The position numbers and the translations under genes are program-made. Of a stretch of DNA of 64,000 nucleotides, positions 34,693-49,600 are shown in pieces. The DNA lies in contig NMRA01000175.1 of NCBI GenBank assembly GCA_002633005.1, positions 261,677 through 325,676 on the forward strand, given 5' to 3'. This stretch comes from Phoronis australis. Taxonomy: Eukaryota; Phoronida; Phoronidae. The notes under the pieces are model-generated. The model was not told the origin of the DNA. It saw nothing but the letters and a program-made list of their open reading frames with translations, and ran no database searches. Each line of letters opens with the position of its first letter. The first letter of the stretch is position 1.

Positions 34693-37600
34693 GTGAGACT
34701 AAACCTGTATGTAGTTAGACTTCATCAATAGTTTGTTAGAATGTGATCAATGATGCATTCATTCAATAGGCTTGTAACTGTGGCTTGAACCTGGGACATC
34801 GGTAAGAAACTTAGAAAATGGGAAGCTATTTCAATAGAATTTCAGAAATTGACGCCTAAATCTTCTTATTTATGGTGGACCATGCAGCAATTGCCGTCAG
34901 GAGTATGTCTCTGTACTATCTAAAAAGATCTTTCCAAGCTCAGAAATCAGATCTACTTCAACTGGGGAACAATTTGAGATCAATTTTGTAATGGTAAATG
35001 ACCTAAATCAAAGCTTGTTAGAGACAATGCACAGGTTTAATGTCGACTAACATCTTTTTTGATTGTTATGTGTCTGAAATACACATCCAGAAAAATGTCA
35101 ACAAGATATCAGCTTTCAGATTTGTCAGTAATTGTCTACACAGCATGGTTATGTAACTACTGACACTTACTGCTCATTTGCTGATCACCATGGCCATGGT
35201 GGGTTAGTCTAGCACCTGTGCATGAATTACTTTGCTGGATGTTTCGCGAAATGACCTTCTTCAGAGCTGCGCTTATGTGATGTTATATGATTGACTCTCC
35301 TTATAAACTAATATTTCACAACAACAACAAAAGTTTTGAAAAACTGTTGACATTCACAACAATACAGTCTGTCCCCTTTGGACAGCTTTCTGCTTCAATC
35401 ACTGACCTTGGCAGTTGGTGTCAACATGTTCAATGTGCAGAAGTCTGCAGTAATGTCTTCACAGCTATGCTGAGAATGTCCTGTGGATTGGCATCTGGGC
35501 TTCTGGAATTAATATCAGTTCCAAATCTCTCAACAGTTCAGGACAATGCTGGTAGACTGGTTTGCACACACTTTTTGTTTGGAATGTCATGTGTCAGTGT
35601 TGATTTCTACACAATTTCTGTAAAAGATGAAAGAATCTTAAAAACATGTATGTTACGTATTCTATGTGGCAGTGTTGCAAGAAATAATTCAAAATCATTT
35701 TTTGGTGAGTTGTAGGGTTTTGCGATCGTCCTCGATGCCTTACGTTTCGAACACTGCACTTTGCCCTGTTTAGCTAGCTAAAAACAAAAAGTCCAGTTGG
35801 TTCTTAATTACTGTGATAAAATAGCTTTCATAATATTCGGTACTGTGATGGGACTCTATTTTGTTACCAACATGAACATCTAAGCCGTCAGCGACTCACG
35901 AAAATGTTTCTGAGTTTATTGGGTTTGATCAACACTGAAGTTCAAATTTGAAAGTGGCCCATGTCTGTTTTGCACGTGGCTTGAGTTGGGTCAATCGTAA
36001 AACTGAATTCGATAATGGGGCATGTACACATTGCATGTGAATAAAGTTGGTTACGGAACAGAATCCAACTAGATTAGAGAATATTAAGAGACTGACTTTA
36101 TGTTTACAAGATCCACGCTCATCAGAGAACTTAGTTCCAACATCACTGTCTTTGAAAATTGACATTGTTTCTTTGAAGTATTTTTAATTGCTTGGCAGTG
36201 TATTTTGGTTATCCGTGTAAATCAATCAAATTGAAAGCTTTTTCCTGTTTTACTTGAACTGCTTTTGTTCTTAGAAGTATTTTTTCTCTGTGTTTCACTT
36301 GAGCTGGAATGTTGTACATAAGCACCTGCCCAAATAGTAAGTTATGAGATCACAAGCTTTACTGTTTAATGCTCCCCAGCGACGTAGCTTTTTCATGAAA
36401 CCTTAAAAACTTTTAAATAAGAGCAGCATTTAATTTGGAAGAAAAATATGGATGAAGTGTTAGTAACCATTTTTGCATCTGTATTTGTTCTGTCCATCAA
36501 GGACATACTTGGGCCTCTAAAGCCCGGGTGCCAGCTATTTAGATCTTCTCACCTACCTTAAGAAAATGTGCCGCCCCAATATTTTTTATTTTAAAATTTC
36601 CTGTTAACAGATCTCAGAAAAATGCGGTTGAACCATACAGAGAGTATAGAACATGGGCAGTTTCTCAATTACTGGATCAAAGTATTGTTAGCCAAACGTC
36701 GGCATTGCTCCTGAGGCAGCGAGTCAATTTACCCATGTGCCATAAATGGGAAAAATAGGTCACTTTGAACAACACCTGTTTAAAACTTTGGAACCAAGTA
36801 AAAAAGGGTTCTCAAAACTACGATGAGGCGGATTCTTTAAAAAATAACTTGTGGCACAAGATGAAAGTTTGTCGCTAAGTGTTGTCTTGGTAAATATCAT
36901 TTCCTACAACACGATTAGTGCTAAATGTATTTTGTTTCGAAATCATCAAGATAAGTTCCCGTGCTTACCAGCAAGCGAATTCATTGGAGTTATCGCAACA
37001 CGATGTTCAGAAAATGTTATACAGGCGTAATTTTGAGTTAGATAATATATATAGTTAGATAGTGAAAGAAATGAAGTGCTTGAAATGGTAGATTAGAATG
37101 GCAAGTATTTCAAAAACAATGGAATCATGTCACCGAAGTCAAACTTTTACATTGCATTGGAGCATCAACGCTCTGTTGTTTATTGTACCTTTTTATGTGC
37201 AAAGTTAACTTGAGCTCTAATGAAGACCGAAACTGTTCCCTCCAACCGAAACTCCCTAAAACATCAGACTGATCAGAATATGAAAGGCAGTATACAGTCC
37301 ACCAGTTACTGTTGTACAAAAGTACTAGCATTACCATAGCATTGGTATGATCCCATCAACATCGAGTTGCTCCACTTGTTTGGTATGCTTATGACTTCCA
37401 GATGATTATGTTTATCTAACCTTTCACAATCTTCACAATTGTCCTGTAGAAATGAGTTGGTGTTGTTTTTAATGAAAACAATTTGAATTAGATTCCCTAT
37501 GTAATTAATCCCAAATTTACCTTTGTAGTTTTTTAGGGTAAGTTATTTTAAGTTACTTAAGGTCTGCTCATTAGCTTTTCCCCGAGTTTGTTATCATAAC

Positions 37601-40600
37601 ACTCACTAATGTTACATGGAATTTGAATTTCTCTGTAACAACTTTGGGAAATGTTGTGTGTTATTTGTGCAAAAGAACATAGCTTCTGTGACGGAATCTT
37701 CATTTTTGTGTCATTTTACACAGTGAAGTTATGAGAAAGTCCTATAAACTTCATTTATACACCTCTTTGGATGCAATTTAAGATAATTCAGAAGTGAAAC
37801 TATATACATATAAGAATTAACCTTTCCATTGGTTGGTTATCTCCCCTGTGCTTTTCATCAATTGAAAAAAGTGCCAGTAGAGTGCAATTATTCCTGGATT
37901 GTTTTCATGTATCCCAAGAAATCAAAATTGACATTTACCCCAAAAATTGTGGAAAGTAGGTCCTCTGGAACAGAGTCAGTGTTTGAAAGTGCACAGCGAA
38001 CTCTGTTTTCATTTTTGTTGTAATCTAAGTGTTTTCCATGAGCAAAAATTCAAAAAATGGTGCAAATTGCAGATCATATTTTTGCGTCCCAGTATTCCTG
38101 TCTGTTCTTTAAATTCACAAAAATAACAGCAGTCACACATTATTTTCAGTTGCTCAGCATGTCACTGTCATTTTACTGCTTAATAATTGAAAAATAAGTA
38201 CTATTATCCAAGTACTATAATCCAAGTACTGTTATCCAAGTACTATTATCCAAGCACTATTATCCAAGGCAATTTCAATCATTTTTTCTTGTGTAACGGA
38301 ATAACTCGGCTTTTCAAACACGATTCAAGATTTCTAGACTCGACACAAACATTTTGAAGCACTTTGAAGCACGGGGCATGAATACATTATAGGGTTACAA
38401 GAAATGTAGTTATTGGTAGGCTTGACCAGTTTGGCCCTCTAGTCTGGTTAATTTCACTGGCATTGACACTTGTCCAACAGATGAGTATACCAGAGATTCC
38501 AAGAACCACATGTCAGGTCAGAAAGTCATAAGTCTTTATGATATGTCATTAAAGCCAATTAAGGTTTTTATTGAAAGGCTGCCAGAATGGGAAGATGGAT
38601 ACCCTAAATGATACATGGAGTGCAGTGGTCATCTTTGTCAGGCAATTATGCTAACATTTCCTTACGGATCTGAGAGTTCATTTCTGTGTTTGACTTAGGA
38701 ACTTGTCAGGGAGGACATTAATTAATTAAATGCTTAAATGCGAATGCTGCAAATATGATGCCTTCCACAAGATGTGGGCATGAACTTTTAGCCTGAGGCA
38801 GTCACACCTGTGAACAATGGAATTGATGAAAGGCATCACCAACTGGCATCCTATGACATCAATTTATTTCCAGTTATTTTAGGGCAAGTTTTAGAGCTCC
38901 TCTATTTTACATCTGAATGTTAAAACCATGTGGATACTATTGGTTATATCTTTGATCAGGAATTCCATCATAAACTTTTTGTATTCCAGTTTGAAGTTGA
39001 CAATTTTTGGCCTTCGAAATTGTCATTTTGAAATAGTTTCATTTTTCAAACTTAGTAACATTATCTGACAAATGATCTTACCCCTTGGCCTGAGGTTTCG
39101 TTTTTGATATTTCTTGTTTGTTTCGGATTTCCAGTTTATTAGAAAATGCTTTACTTACTCTCTGTATGTAAAGGAAATTAGGATACTTTTTTAGCTGTGT
39201 GGACGAGAGTTGAAAGCTTTAGGAACATTGCTACATAAATGTTCTAGTAATTTAGGTGACTAACAATATGGTAGAATCTCACCAACTTAGGATATAGTAC
39301 GGCAGACAGGCGAAATTTTATTCTGTTTTCATATGTAATATAGAGTGCCAGAATGATGCTTTGCTTTATCTAGGTTTTGCACCATAGCTATTGATAGCAA
39401 ATATTTTGAAGTTTGTGAGCATTCTCAGTAGTGGTAAAAACCTTTGAAATATGAAAAAGTGCAATCTTGGCGACTATTTGTTTGAAATTGGTGAGATTTT
39501 GTTAAAATGCTTCTAGTTGGTTACATTTCCAAGCTTGTCCAATTATTGTGTTATAAAATTGCCAAGCTTACTGTGTATACTGGCTGTAGGTCATAACTNC
39601 TTCGAAATTGTCATTTTGAAATAGTTTCATTTTTCAAACTTAGTAACATTATCTGACAAATGATCTTACCCCTTGGCCTGAGGTTTCGTTTTTGATATTT
39701 CTTGTTTGTTTCGGTTTTCCAGTTTATTAGAAAATGTTTTACTTACTCTCTGTATGTAAAGGAAATTTAGGATACTTTTTTAGCTGTGTGGACGAGAGTT
39801 GAACGCTTTAGGAACATTTCTACATAAATGTTCTAGTAATTTAGGTGACTAACAATATGGTAGAATCTCACCAACTTAGGATATAGTACGGCAGACAGGC
39901 GAAATTTTATTCTGTTTTCATATGTAATATAGAGTGCCAGAATGATGCTTTGCTTTATCTAGGTTTTGCACCATAGCTATTGATAGCAAATATTTTGAAG
40001 TTTGTGAGCATTCTCAGTAGTGGTAAAAACCTTTGAAATATGAAAAAGTGCAATCTTGGCGACTATTTGTTTGAAATTGGTGAGATTTTGTTAAAATGCT
40101 TCTAGTTGGTTACATTTCCAAGCTTGTCCAATTATTGTGTTATAAAATTGCCAAGCTTACTGTGTATACTGGCTGTAGGTCATAACTTTGACTTGCAAAT
40201 GTGAAGTTTAGTCTAAAAACATCTTGGTTGACCCCTTCTCAGTTTGATGGGTTTTGCCTGCTGTGTGCAGTAGTGCATGAAACCATCACAGATGTGTTGA
40301 GGGTTTGGCAAGGTTTACTAGGAACTCTGGCTGTAATTACTCTGATAAGGAATCTGGCAGTTGACCTGTGCATTTGGTCTGGGTTGTAGATGTGGTCATT
40401 AAACTAATTGCTGAGTTAAAAACAAGGCAGTCCTGACTTTATTATGTGTATGTATGAAATCAATTTTTGTTCTAATCATAAATTTCCTTTGTTTAGGGTC
40501 TTTGTGAAGGCCTCTGTCTTAATTTCAGAGTGTGTATTAGTTATCTTTAGGCCCTTTCATATTGACATAACTCCGGTCTGACAGGAACGTTGACGTAAAC

Positions 40601-43600
40601 AGCGCAGTTAACTGGACTGTTCATACTGGCTTCGGTAGTTAATGAACATCGAAGTAAACGGTTGGTGACGCTGTCGTCATCGAAGTTATCGCGAGGTAGC
40701 GCTGCACGCTAAGATTTTTTCAATGAGACAATTTGAGAACCTTTACATGTGCTAAATGACATTTAACTTGCTTTTAAATCGATTAGTTGTTATTAGAGCA
40801 AAATATAAGCAGCTATTAGTGACGACACTACCCTGTAACTGTTGACGATAACAGTGGCACCTGGCGATAACTCCGATTGGACCGAAGCTAAGCGTTCATA
40901 CTGCACCGCTGCGTCGACGCTGCGCTATTAAATCCACCTGTTAACTGCAATGTTAATTGGAGCTGTTAACTGCGAACCAGCACTGGAGTTAAGCGTTCAT
41001 ACTGACCGCAACTCCCCAAACCATCGACGCGTCGACGTTAGTATGAAAGGCCCTTTTGGGAGGCTGTGGCACATTTACTGAAGGATAAATATCTTTGCTG
41101 GAGGGAATTGTAGGTTGTGATTTGCATATTATCAGTGAAGTATAAGTCTTGAACTGAAGGTACATGATATTATGTAAGAAGTACAAGAATGAGATAATAA
41201 CATACAGGCAATTTTGGTTGATCTTAAAAAAATCATAATTTATTATAAAAGATTTTGTGTATGAATTCATGTTATCCAAAATGGGGTTATTTAGGTTTTT
41301 GCATGTAGATACAAAATCCAATAGTTTCTGTGTTCAATTTAACAAGCAGTGACAGACCTGACATCACCTCAGTCCAATTAACTCAGCATTAAATTCTGAA
41401 GTGCTCTATCTCAAATTAAAAATTGTATACGGTATTCAAGCCTGGGGAATCATACCAGAAAACCTGTCCACATACTCTTATCGGGCAATTACTAATATAA
41501 CGGCCAACAATGAGCTTACCAAACACGACAAGTGACGTCATTAATTTTTTTAATAAGAATGCCTCGTTTGCGGAATCATGAAGGTTACTTCCGCAAAATG
41601 TAACAATTGATGAAGAGTCTACTGTAATTTGACAGGTTTAGTAGATGCTCTAATTTTCCTAACCGAATTCTCTTCCAGACGACCACGCGTACTTTGTAAT
41701 GCATGTTTTAGTATCTTTATTCAATGCTCTTCCTTACATCCTTTAAATACGCCAGTGTTCTCTGTAACAGAAAATTGAAACTTTGACAGGAATTACAAAA
41801 CTAGGAACATCTTCAAAAGTCTACGCCTTTGCTTGTATGTAAGCCTTGGAATGAACATTTGATCCAAGCTAACACTCTGACACATGTGAGTCCAACTTCT
41901 GCAGCAAACTTCAAGCATGCTACTACTTGGAGGAGTCAAAACAGGCTGTAGGGAGAACTGTATGTTTATTGGTAAAGGCCATCACCTCATCTGTCCAGTG
42001 ATCCTTATTACCCAATAGGACCATACCAATATCCTATAGGACAACCTGAATGAGTTCTTAGGGATTTTGGATTGTGCATATTGCTTTCAATATAGAAGGG
42101 GTGAATTCACTTGATGTACCCATATTGGTCACAGTTTGGCTTCTCTATTGTGTTCTCTTCAAATTCCTGGGTCTGTTTTGTTTACAACTGTTCTTGCCCT
42201 GGGTGAAAAATGTGCTAGGCAGCTGTAGTGTCTTGTTATCAAATATTTGCAGAAGCACTGCTTACTTGAAGGCCTTAGATCGGCCAGCTATTTTTTTTAG
42301 TTATTTCGCACAAAAGTGATTGCTAAAATTGTCCTTTTGATTTTTCAAAATACTTTTGAGAGTAATACGAAATTTGTGTTGTGATGGGTGTCCAGCACAA
42401 GCTATGTACATAGTAGAATAGCCTTTGTGTTAATTTTATTGAGATTTTCAAAGTGGTCTTAACATGTAAATGTTAAGTCAATGCTGTCTTTCTTCAGCCT
42501 TGTGCCCACTGAATTTTCATGGAAATTATTGCCTAACTGATCTTACTCTTCACACAAATAACCAAAAGCACAGAACATTTGAGACTTTGCTGAACATTGG
42601 GATTGACAGTGTTCAGTGTTACCGCACCACCGCATTCAACTTTAATCCTGTTGAGAATACTGGGTGGTGAAGTTTTACATATGTCTACAGTACAACCGAT
42701 AGTCAGCTGCCATTGTAACAAGCTAGAGTAAGAGTTTTGATAATTAAACCCTTGTTAATTACCCGGTTTCATGTCATGGTTTCATGTCAGTGATCGGAAA
42801 GCCTTNCACCACGTCACCAGGAAGCTTGTTGATAATTTGAACTTATATGTTTATGCACAACTCTGTGTCAGTGTTCGTGGGTGTAGCCAAGTGAGTTGAA
42901 TGTAGGCTGTAAAAAGAGTGATTAGTGCATTGAAACCTATTTAACTGGACATACCCCATGAAGCACCTTCTTTGAAAACCGTTTTGTTCCTGTATTGGAA
43001 TAGAACTCTTTGGTTTGTTTTGTTTTCAAATGGCAAGTTAGCGTTTATGATTAAAGGCGATATATGGAAATTCTTTGCCTATTTAAGCGCACACTATGGC
43101 TGACTAGTGAAATTCCTTTTTGACAAATTTCACCACAAAAAATAAAGATTATGAAAAATGTTTGTAGCATGTCTTGTATTAAGTAGATGTCATAAAACAG
43201 CATTTGACCACGTTTTCCATGTGTTGCAGCAAGGTAATCAGCCTTAGAAAATTCGTAAAATGACAATTTTGGCAATTATTTTTGTGCGAAATAAGTGGAA
43301 TACTGCCATGAGCATGTATTGAATGGAGTTCCTTGATTGCATCAAGCCAGAGTTTCACCACTACTATCTTGATTTATTTCACTCTGAAGTTTGCCATTTC
43401 TGCTCACCCATTCAACATAGCTGGGACTTTTAACACTGGTATTGATGAATTGATGAGTGTAAACAAGTTTGTATTTTGAAATTGTTCAGAGACAGAATGA
43501 AAGAGACTATCATAGTATACATTGAAAATAAATAGCAAAGCTCATTTATTTGCACTTAATGGTGCTCAAATTGTTATTTTGGTCTTTTCCCATGGTTGAA

Positions 43601-46600
43601 GTTAAACAGGTTACATAAATAAAGTTCCCAAGAAAACAATCATTGACATTAAGTTTTCCCATGAAATTTAACACCAGTTTCTAGTGTGCAGTTTTTTCTT
43701 GTCAAAGTGTAATAGTATACAGTTTTCTGCTTTGATACTTGATCTAGATAAAATTGAATTATTAGGGGACTAATGTTTTTCCAGAGCTCTCAAAGTTTTG
43801 TTCCTGTGAGAACCTGGCCTTGCTCATGTATTGGGCATTGTCTTTTTCACAACTTCACAATTAATGGACGCCTGGTACAAATGTGGTCCCACTTAGCATT
43901 TTGCCACCCATAATACAATTGTGTTGTGGTTTTCAGATTGTCATGCCTTTTAAAAAGTTGTTAATGAAGTGTCCCAGGAAAAGTAAACTATCAGTATGTT
44001 TCTTTTGCTTTGCCACTGTTCTGAGTCAGTTTGTGGCATTTATTGATTAGTATTGATTGTGATTTTGGACATAATTATTGACTTACAACGTATTACGTTT
44101 TGACATGGAGGAGGCAAATGGTTGAAGTAACACTCCGGCTCAAGATTTGCCATGCTGGTGTGGACTAGTCCATTTTTAACAACAAAAATTTATGATAATC
44201 CCTATTTGGGCAAAAATGATTTTGTAAAATTGACATTTCTCGTGGTTGAAGATTTACTGAACACTACAGCTTCTCAATGTGTTCGTTGTGAGTATCTATG
44301 GTGTGATCATAGCTGTTCACTGTGCATTGGAGTCAACAATCAGTGCTGGTCTTAAGGACCGACTTAAAACCATTTTGCTTTTTAATGCCCATGTTTGGTT
44401 AAACGCCCAGCCCCTCCCCCCCCCTTCCAATACCCCGACACTCTGGGCANGTATGATACTTTTTAAGATTTAAAATATTAGGTATTTATTTTCCTTGGGG
44501 AAAATTGAGAAAACAATATTCCATTTTTACCTTGCTGTATTGCAAGCTGTTACTTTTTACCACACCTTATTCTTTAGTTGGCGATAATTTTAGGAAGACA
44601 TGTAGTTTTAAGGGATGTTTTTGACCCAAATTAATACTTTTTATCATTTATTTTTGACAAGGTCTTTTATGTTGAGTTATGTTTATAGTGCATTTTGCTT
44701 CATTCAGAGCTGGTTGGTTTATGAGCCAGTCCACATCCTTACCACTTGAGTGAGGGTCAAACTTCCTGTTGAAATGCAAGGTTATGGTATCTTGTGTTTG
44801 TCTGTTCTTATCATAACCTCAGCAGACAGTGGTGATATGACTTGTTAACATTATGACTGGGTCTTACTGGGTGTTTTTTTAAGTATTTGCAGTTGGTTGG
44901 CAAAACTGATTATTTCTTTTATTGTCATTGCCTTCAGGTTATTGCAAAGCTCTTTTAAATTTTAGAGTCACAGGTGTTTTTTGTTCATTTGGAACATGGG
45001 CATACTTAGCAGTGTTTAAAGTTTGACTCTAAGTACTTCTTTTTATTTAAAACTGCAAAAACTCAGAATAATGCAACCCAATGGATAAAAAATAGTTCAT
45101 CAAATAAAATTAACAAACTTTCGTGGTCGGTGAAGTTTTTGACTCAGAACCTCACCTTAGGTAAAATCATCAGTTTAGGGTACGCTAGTGATTTTTTTCA
45201 TTTTCAAGGTCTACTTTTACCATCCATAGCTGTCATCAGACAATGTTTTGAATAATTTTGGACATTCAAACCAATGTTGGAAGTCTTTGAAAAATGACAA
45301 AACAGCGATCGTAGCAATTATTTTTGTCATAAGTTGGTGAGGATTATACAATTTAAACTTGAGAAACATTGGTATTTAAACAACTTTAGGGCTGCAATTT
45401 GGGATATGTTTGTATCTGAGTGTGTGTATTGAAACCTGTGTTACAAATTGGTAAAACCAAAGGAAAGTGCAAAATGGCCGTCTAATTCCACCTTAACACG
45501 TTACAGTTGAAACTATGAATATGATAAAAAATAAAATATGGTTTTTATTCAATTGAAATTGAATTTTAAAAAATGTAAATCCTATTAATATTTTTTGTTA
45601 AAGAATCAATATGCACTAGATTCGATTAAAAATTTTTGTTTATTGCATGGAAGCCCCCCCCTCCCTCCGCATGTGTCACATAAATGGTAGGATATTTTTG
45701 TTGAAATAGTCTGTATAATGCTGGACAGTATAATGCACAAGTCAATTTCCCATGGTCAGTAGCCCTCGGCTGTGTATCATTAATGGCGCTTAGCTTGTAA
45801 TAATTAGTTAAATACAGCTAATGTCCTCTACCTGTTGAAAGGCTTTCATAGAACAGACTGCCATGTTGTGATTCCAGGAAATACAAATACATGTGCACTG
45901 GTTGAATCCAATCAGTGTTTGAGTAGGTGGGCTAAACTAGGTCACACTCTGCTGGCCTTTGTTAGTATTGCGTAGGTCGCCACTTTACACATTCACTGTT
46001 ATTCATCACTTGTTTTTCAAGTTTTTCATCGACAATGGGATATCGTGGTTTGTCACATTTTTAATTTCTTCAAGTTGTCTGATGGCTTTTGATGGTTGTA
46101 GAAGTCTGCGAACAGTAGATTTGTGGTGAGTTTCTTTAACTGTCAAGATTGCTTGCCCAAGACTAGTGGAAACATTAAGTTACTTTTGATTGTATGGAGC
46201 ATTAGGGTTTGTCCATGTTGGAGTATGGGAGTTCAAGTGGGCTTGAGGATTTGTGGACTAGATAGAATGTACATGCCGTCATCAAGGGTGTATGATTGCG
46301 TATCTTGAATTAGTCGGCTACAATAAATGGCAAACTAGTCTTGGAAGCAATCAGTGAATTCCATTTAGTTTGAAATGTTGATGCATAAAATTTAAATAAA
46401 AGCTCTTGTAGATTGTCCTAACAAAAATGCTGTGGTGTTTGCAGTGGCAGATCAGGATATTGTAAGAGGGGTATAAAGATAGTTTTTAAGGGAAAATATC
46501 TGCGGAGGGCTTAAAATGGGCATGTCACAGCTGTTTTTATTTTGACTGTGTCTATAGAGAAGGGTCCTCAATCTGTTTCTGAATACTCCATGTGGCTTTT

Positions 46601-49600
46601 AGTGGCTTGTAATGTGTTTACTTTCTCTACCCGTAAATTAGAATTCATTCTTCTGTCATTCTGAGGAAAACTTGCTTTTTTAAATATTTTGACAAAGTGG
46701 CAGATTTTTTTACCGCAAAGGAGGAAGTGATAACGTTCATTTAAAGCATCGCTTGCGAGTTCTAAATTTTCTCACTATGCACCTATCTCTTCTAAATTCA
46801 CTGAAAACTAACCTGGAAGTGAGATGTCGGTGTTTTGCGTACACTCGAGGTGATTTTTAGTTTTTCTGCTGTAAGCATAGTGTTGAGGAAATAAGAGTGT
46901 TACTTCCTACCTGTGCACTGATATCTAGTGATTACCTTTTCACCTGTTTCTGACTCATGTATCATATGGTAAGTTAGCAACAGTTCCCGGCAACTAAATA
47001 AAATTGTGTTAGCCTGCCAGTATGCATTGTAATGGATTACGGACTACGTACATAACTAACTGCTGGAAAAAGAGGGAAAATTGAATTGCATAAAAATCAA
47101 TATTTCTCTATTTCGGACATTGAAAATTGAAATTCCCTCAAAATTGGGGCCATGTTTATTATTTTGAAACAAATGAGAATGCTTGATCATGAAGAAAGGC
47201 GCCTGGAATTGTAGAGCTGGGGTTTGATAAATTTCTTTTTTTCCTTAGATCATAAATTGTGACATTTTAAACCTTGCATAACAAATTGAAGTGATATACC
47301 AATATCAAAGCCACTAGAAAATGGCATCGGTAACCTATTGAAGCCTCTGTATTAGTTTCAATTTATTTCAGAGGTTTTGGAGATGGTTCTATGCGAGATT
47401 TACATTTATATGACTATTTTGAAAAAAGCTGTTTTGATGAATACAAATAACATCAAAATATGCATTTGCATTGCAAGGGTATACATGCAAATTCTTGCTT
47501 CATTTTACCGCCATTAAATTTGACTCTTGAAACTTGTCATGTAAGAACAAGCCAGGCAAAACTTGTAAGTTAATCATTTACCTTGCTGTTTGCTCAGAAA
47601 ACTTAATAGAAGACAGCCCTGTGACTTCCACTGGCATGTTCTAGATGGAAAATGTCTTAGTCATGGATGTGGTTTTGTGTTTATATATTTTGTTTTGATT
47701 TTAAAATGGAGTCGATGTTATTGCTGTCAGCTGCTCTGCTCTGAAATCAGGTTTTGTTTTCTGAAATTTTAAGGTCCCTTCAGAGGTTGTCTTATCTGGG
47801 TTAAAGGGGAGTGACTATGTAATCTGGGTAGTTGAACCTTTCTGAACAGCTTCAGCAGTTCGTGGACACTGAAGTTATCGGATGCCGATGCTAGGTTATC
47901 AAAATTGTGGCTAGATGGTGCTGCGAAAACATGCGTGTGGAATATTTTTGAATAAGGTAATTCTCCGCTTATGTCGGTTAAAATTAATAGCCAAAAGGGT
48001 AATTTTTTCAATGGCTCATTACCTTTTTCAAATAATGGGAACTTTAGCAGATGTTGCTTTATGTCTGGATAAAATTATGACATCTACAGTCTGCAAACCT
48101 TGCTTGTAATAGACTAAAATGTCCTTAAATCTTTTGTGGAGAAATTTAGCAAAATATAATAAATTGTTTCACTTGTCAGCCATATTGTGTGCTAAGTATG
48201 TGACCGTTTGAGGAATTGTGTATTGTATTCATTTAGAAAAATGATAGGAGTTGTTTATAGTGGTAGAATGATCAAAATTTAATAAATATCAAATAATGAC
48301 AGATATTTGACTGACACCTGCAGATAACTCCAGTGGCACATTTGTTAACCTTTCACAAAGCATGCACACATCAACATTTCACAGTTAACTAACAATCCTC
48401 AAAACATTTTAGTTTGCAGTTTTTGAAAATTGATAGTGACTGACATACAATAGGTGATGTTTTTACAATCTAGACTCCGGTTTCGTACCTCTATGGTTTA
48501 CTGGGGTCATGGTCTGTCTAATTTGAATATAGTTGTGACCTGTTAAAATTAGCTTTGTCACTAGTTGCAGTAGCATTTTTGTTGAACATAGGTTCTCAAC
48601 CACTTACAGTTGTGTGAACTGAGATTTGGAACAGTAAGATTTTTCAGTGTTCTTTTTCTTATTCTTTACAGTAAGAGTACAAATATTTATTGTTGTGCAG
48701 TACAAAGCAATCATATTTATCAACTCTGGTCTGCTTTGGGCAGTGAAATTTTAGATTGAATCTAGTGATAATAATTTTTTGGTTTTTCTACACTGAAGAG
48801 CTGTGACCAGATTCTGATAACAATGCTTTAACTGTATGGTCTTGTGTTTTGTATATATGTTTCCATCCTTAATGTGTCTGGTTCATTCTTCACTTATAAG
48901 ATGGACCACATGAATTATGTAACTGTGGAATCTTTGGAATGTTGGCAGTTTGTGGTTATCGCCCAGTGATCCTTACCTCTACTCTCCTCTCATTCAGGAT
49001 CTACATTATTTATTTACAATCTTTAGTCATGGCTTGTGGCTTCCACTTGCAGTCAAGTGTTGTTTTCTTCTTGTCTTAAACAGACCGAATTTTGTTTAGA
49101 AAGGCAGTTCTGAAGCAATTATTTTGGCCCCTTTTTTCTCTTGAGCACAGCTATGTTGTCCAATGGAATTTTCTCGGAATTCATTAAAACGAAATGCTTC
49201 ATTGCTTTTGTGCGGGTCTTTTGTTGCACAACAGGTTAATGTGGATTCTGATGATAATTTATACATTGGTAGTGACCAAGTTTTATTCATCTTTTTCTGT
49301 GCTGTGTGTTTAAGTGTGTGTGTTCAAATGTGATAAAGATTGGTTGAAGTTGATGTATTGTTGTGGCGTTCCTTGCAATGAAAGTGTATCCTGTTTGATC
49401 ATCCATTGTGTTTCTTTTTGTCGAAGCTAGTTATTTGCACAAATGCCTTGGTTTGTAGATTCCAAGTTTTCCGTTGACATTGGACGAGGACTTAGCGTAT
49501 TTGTTTTGCAGGTTTAGCCTTGAGCAGTGCTGGGAAGGTTGCTAACCCTTGTGATATGGATAAATGGCGACAGGCATCTTGATCTTTGTTGGTGCAAAAG

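Noticed and set aside
40989-41321. 110-codon minus-strand frame crossing the right end of MITE A.
   Set aside because: It spans an element boundary and has no coding-like pattern.
44690-44770. Possible antisense tRNA-like segment (ACCACTTGAGTGAGG).
   Set aside because: Only a box-A-like stretch is visible, with no B-box or acceptor stem.
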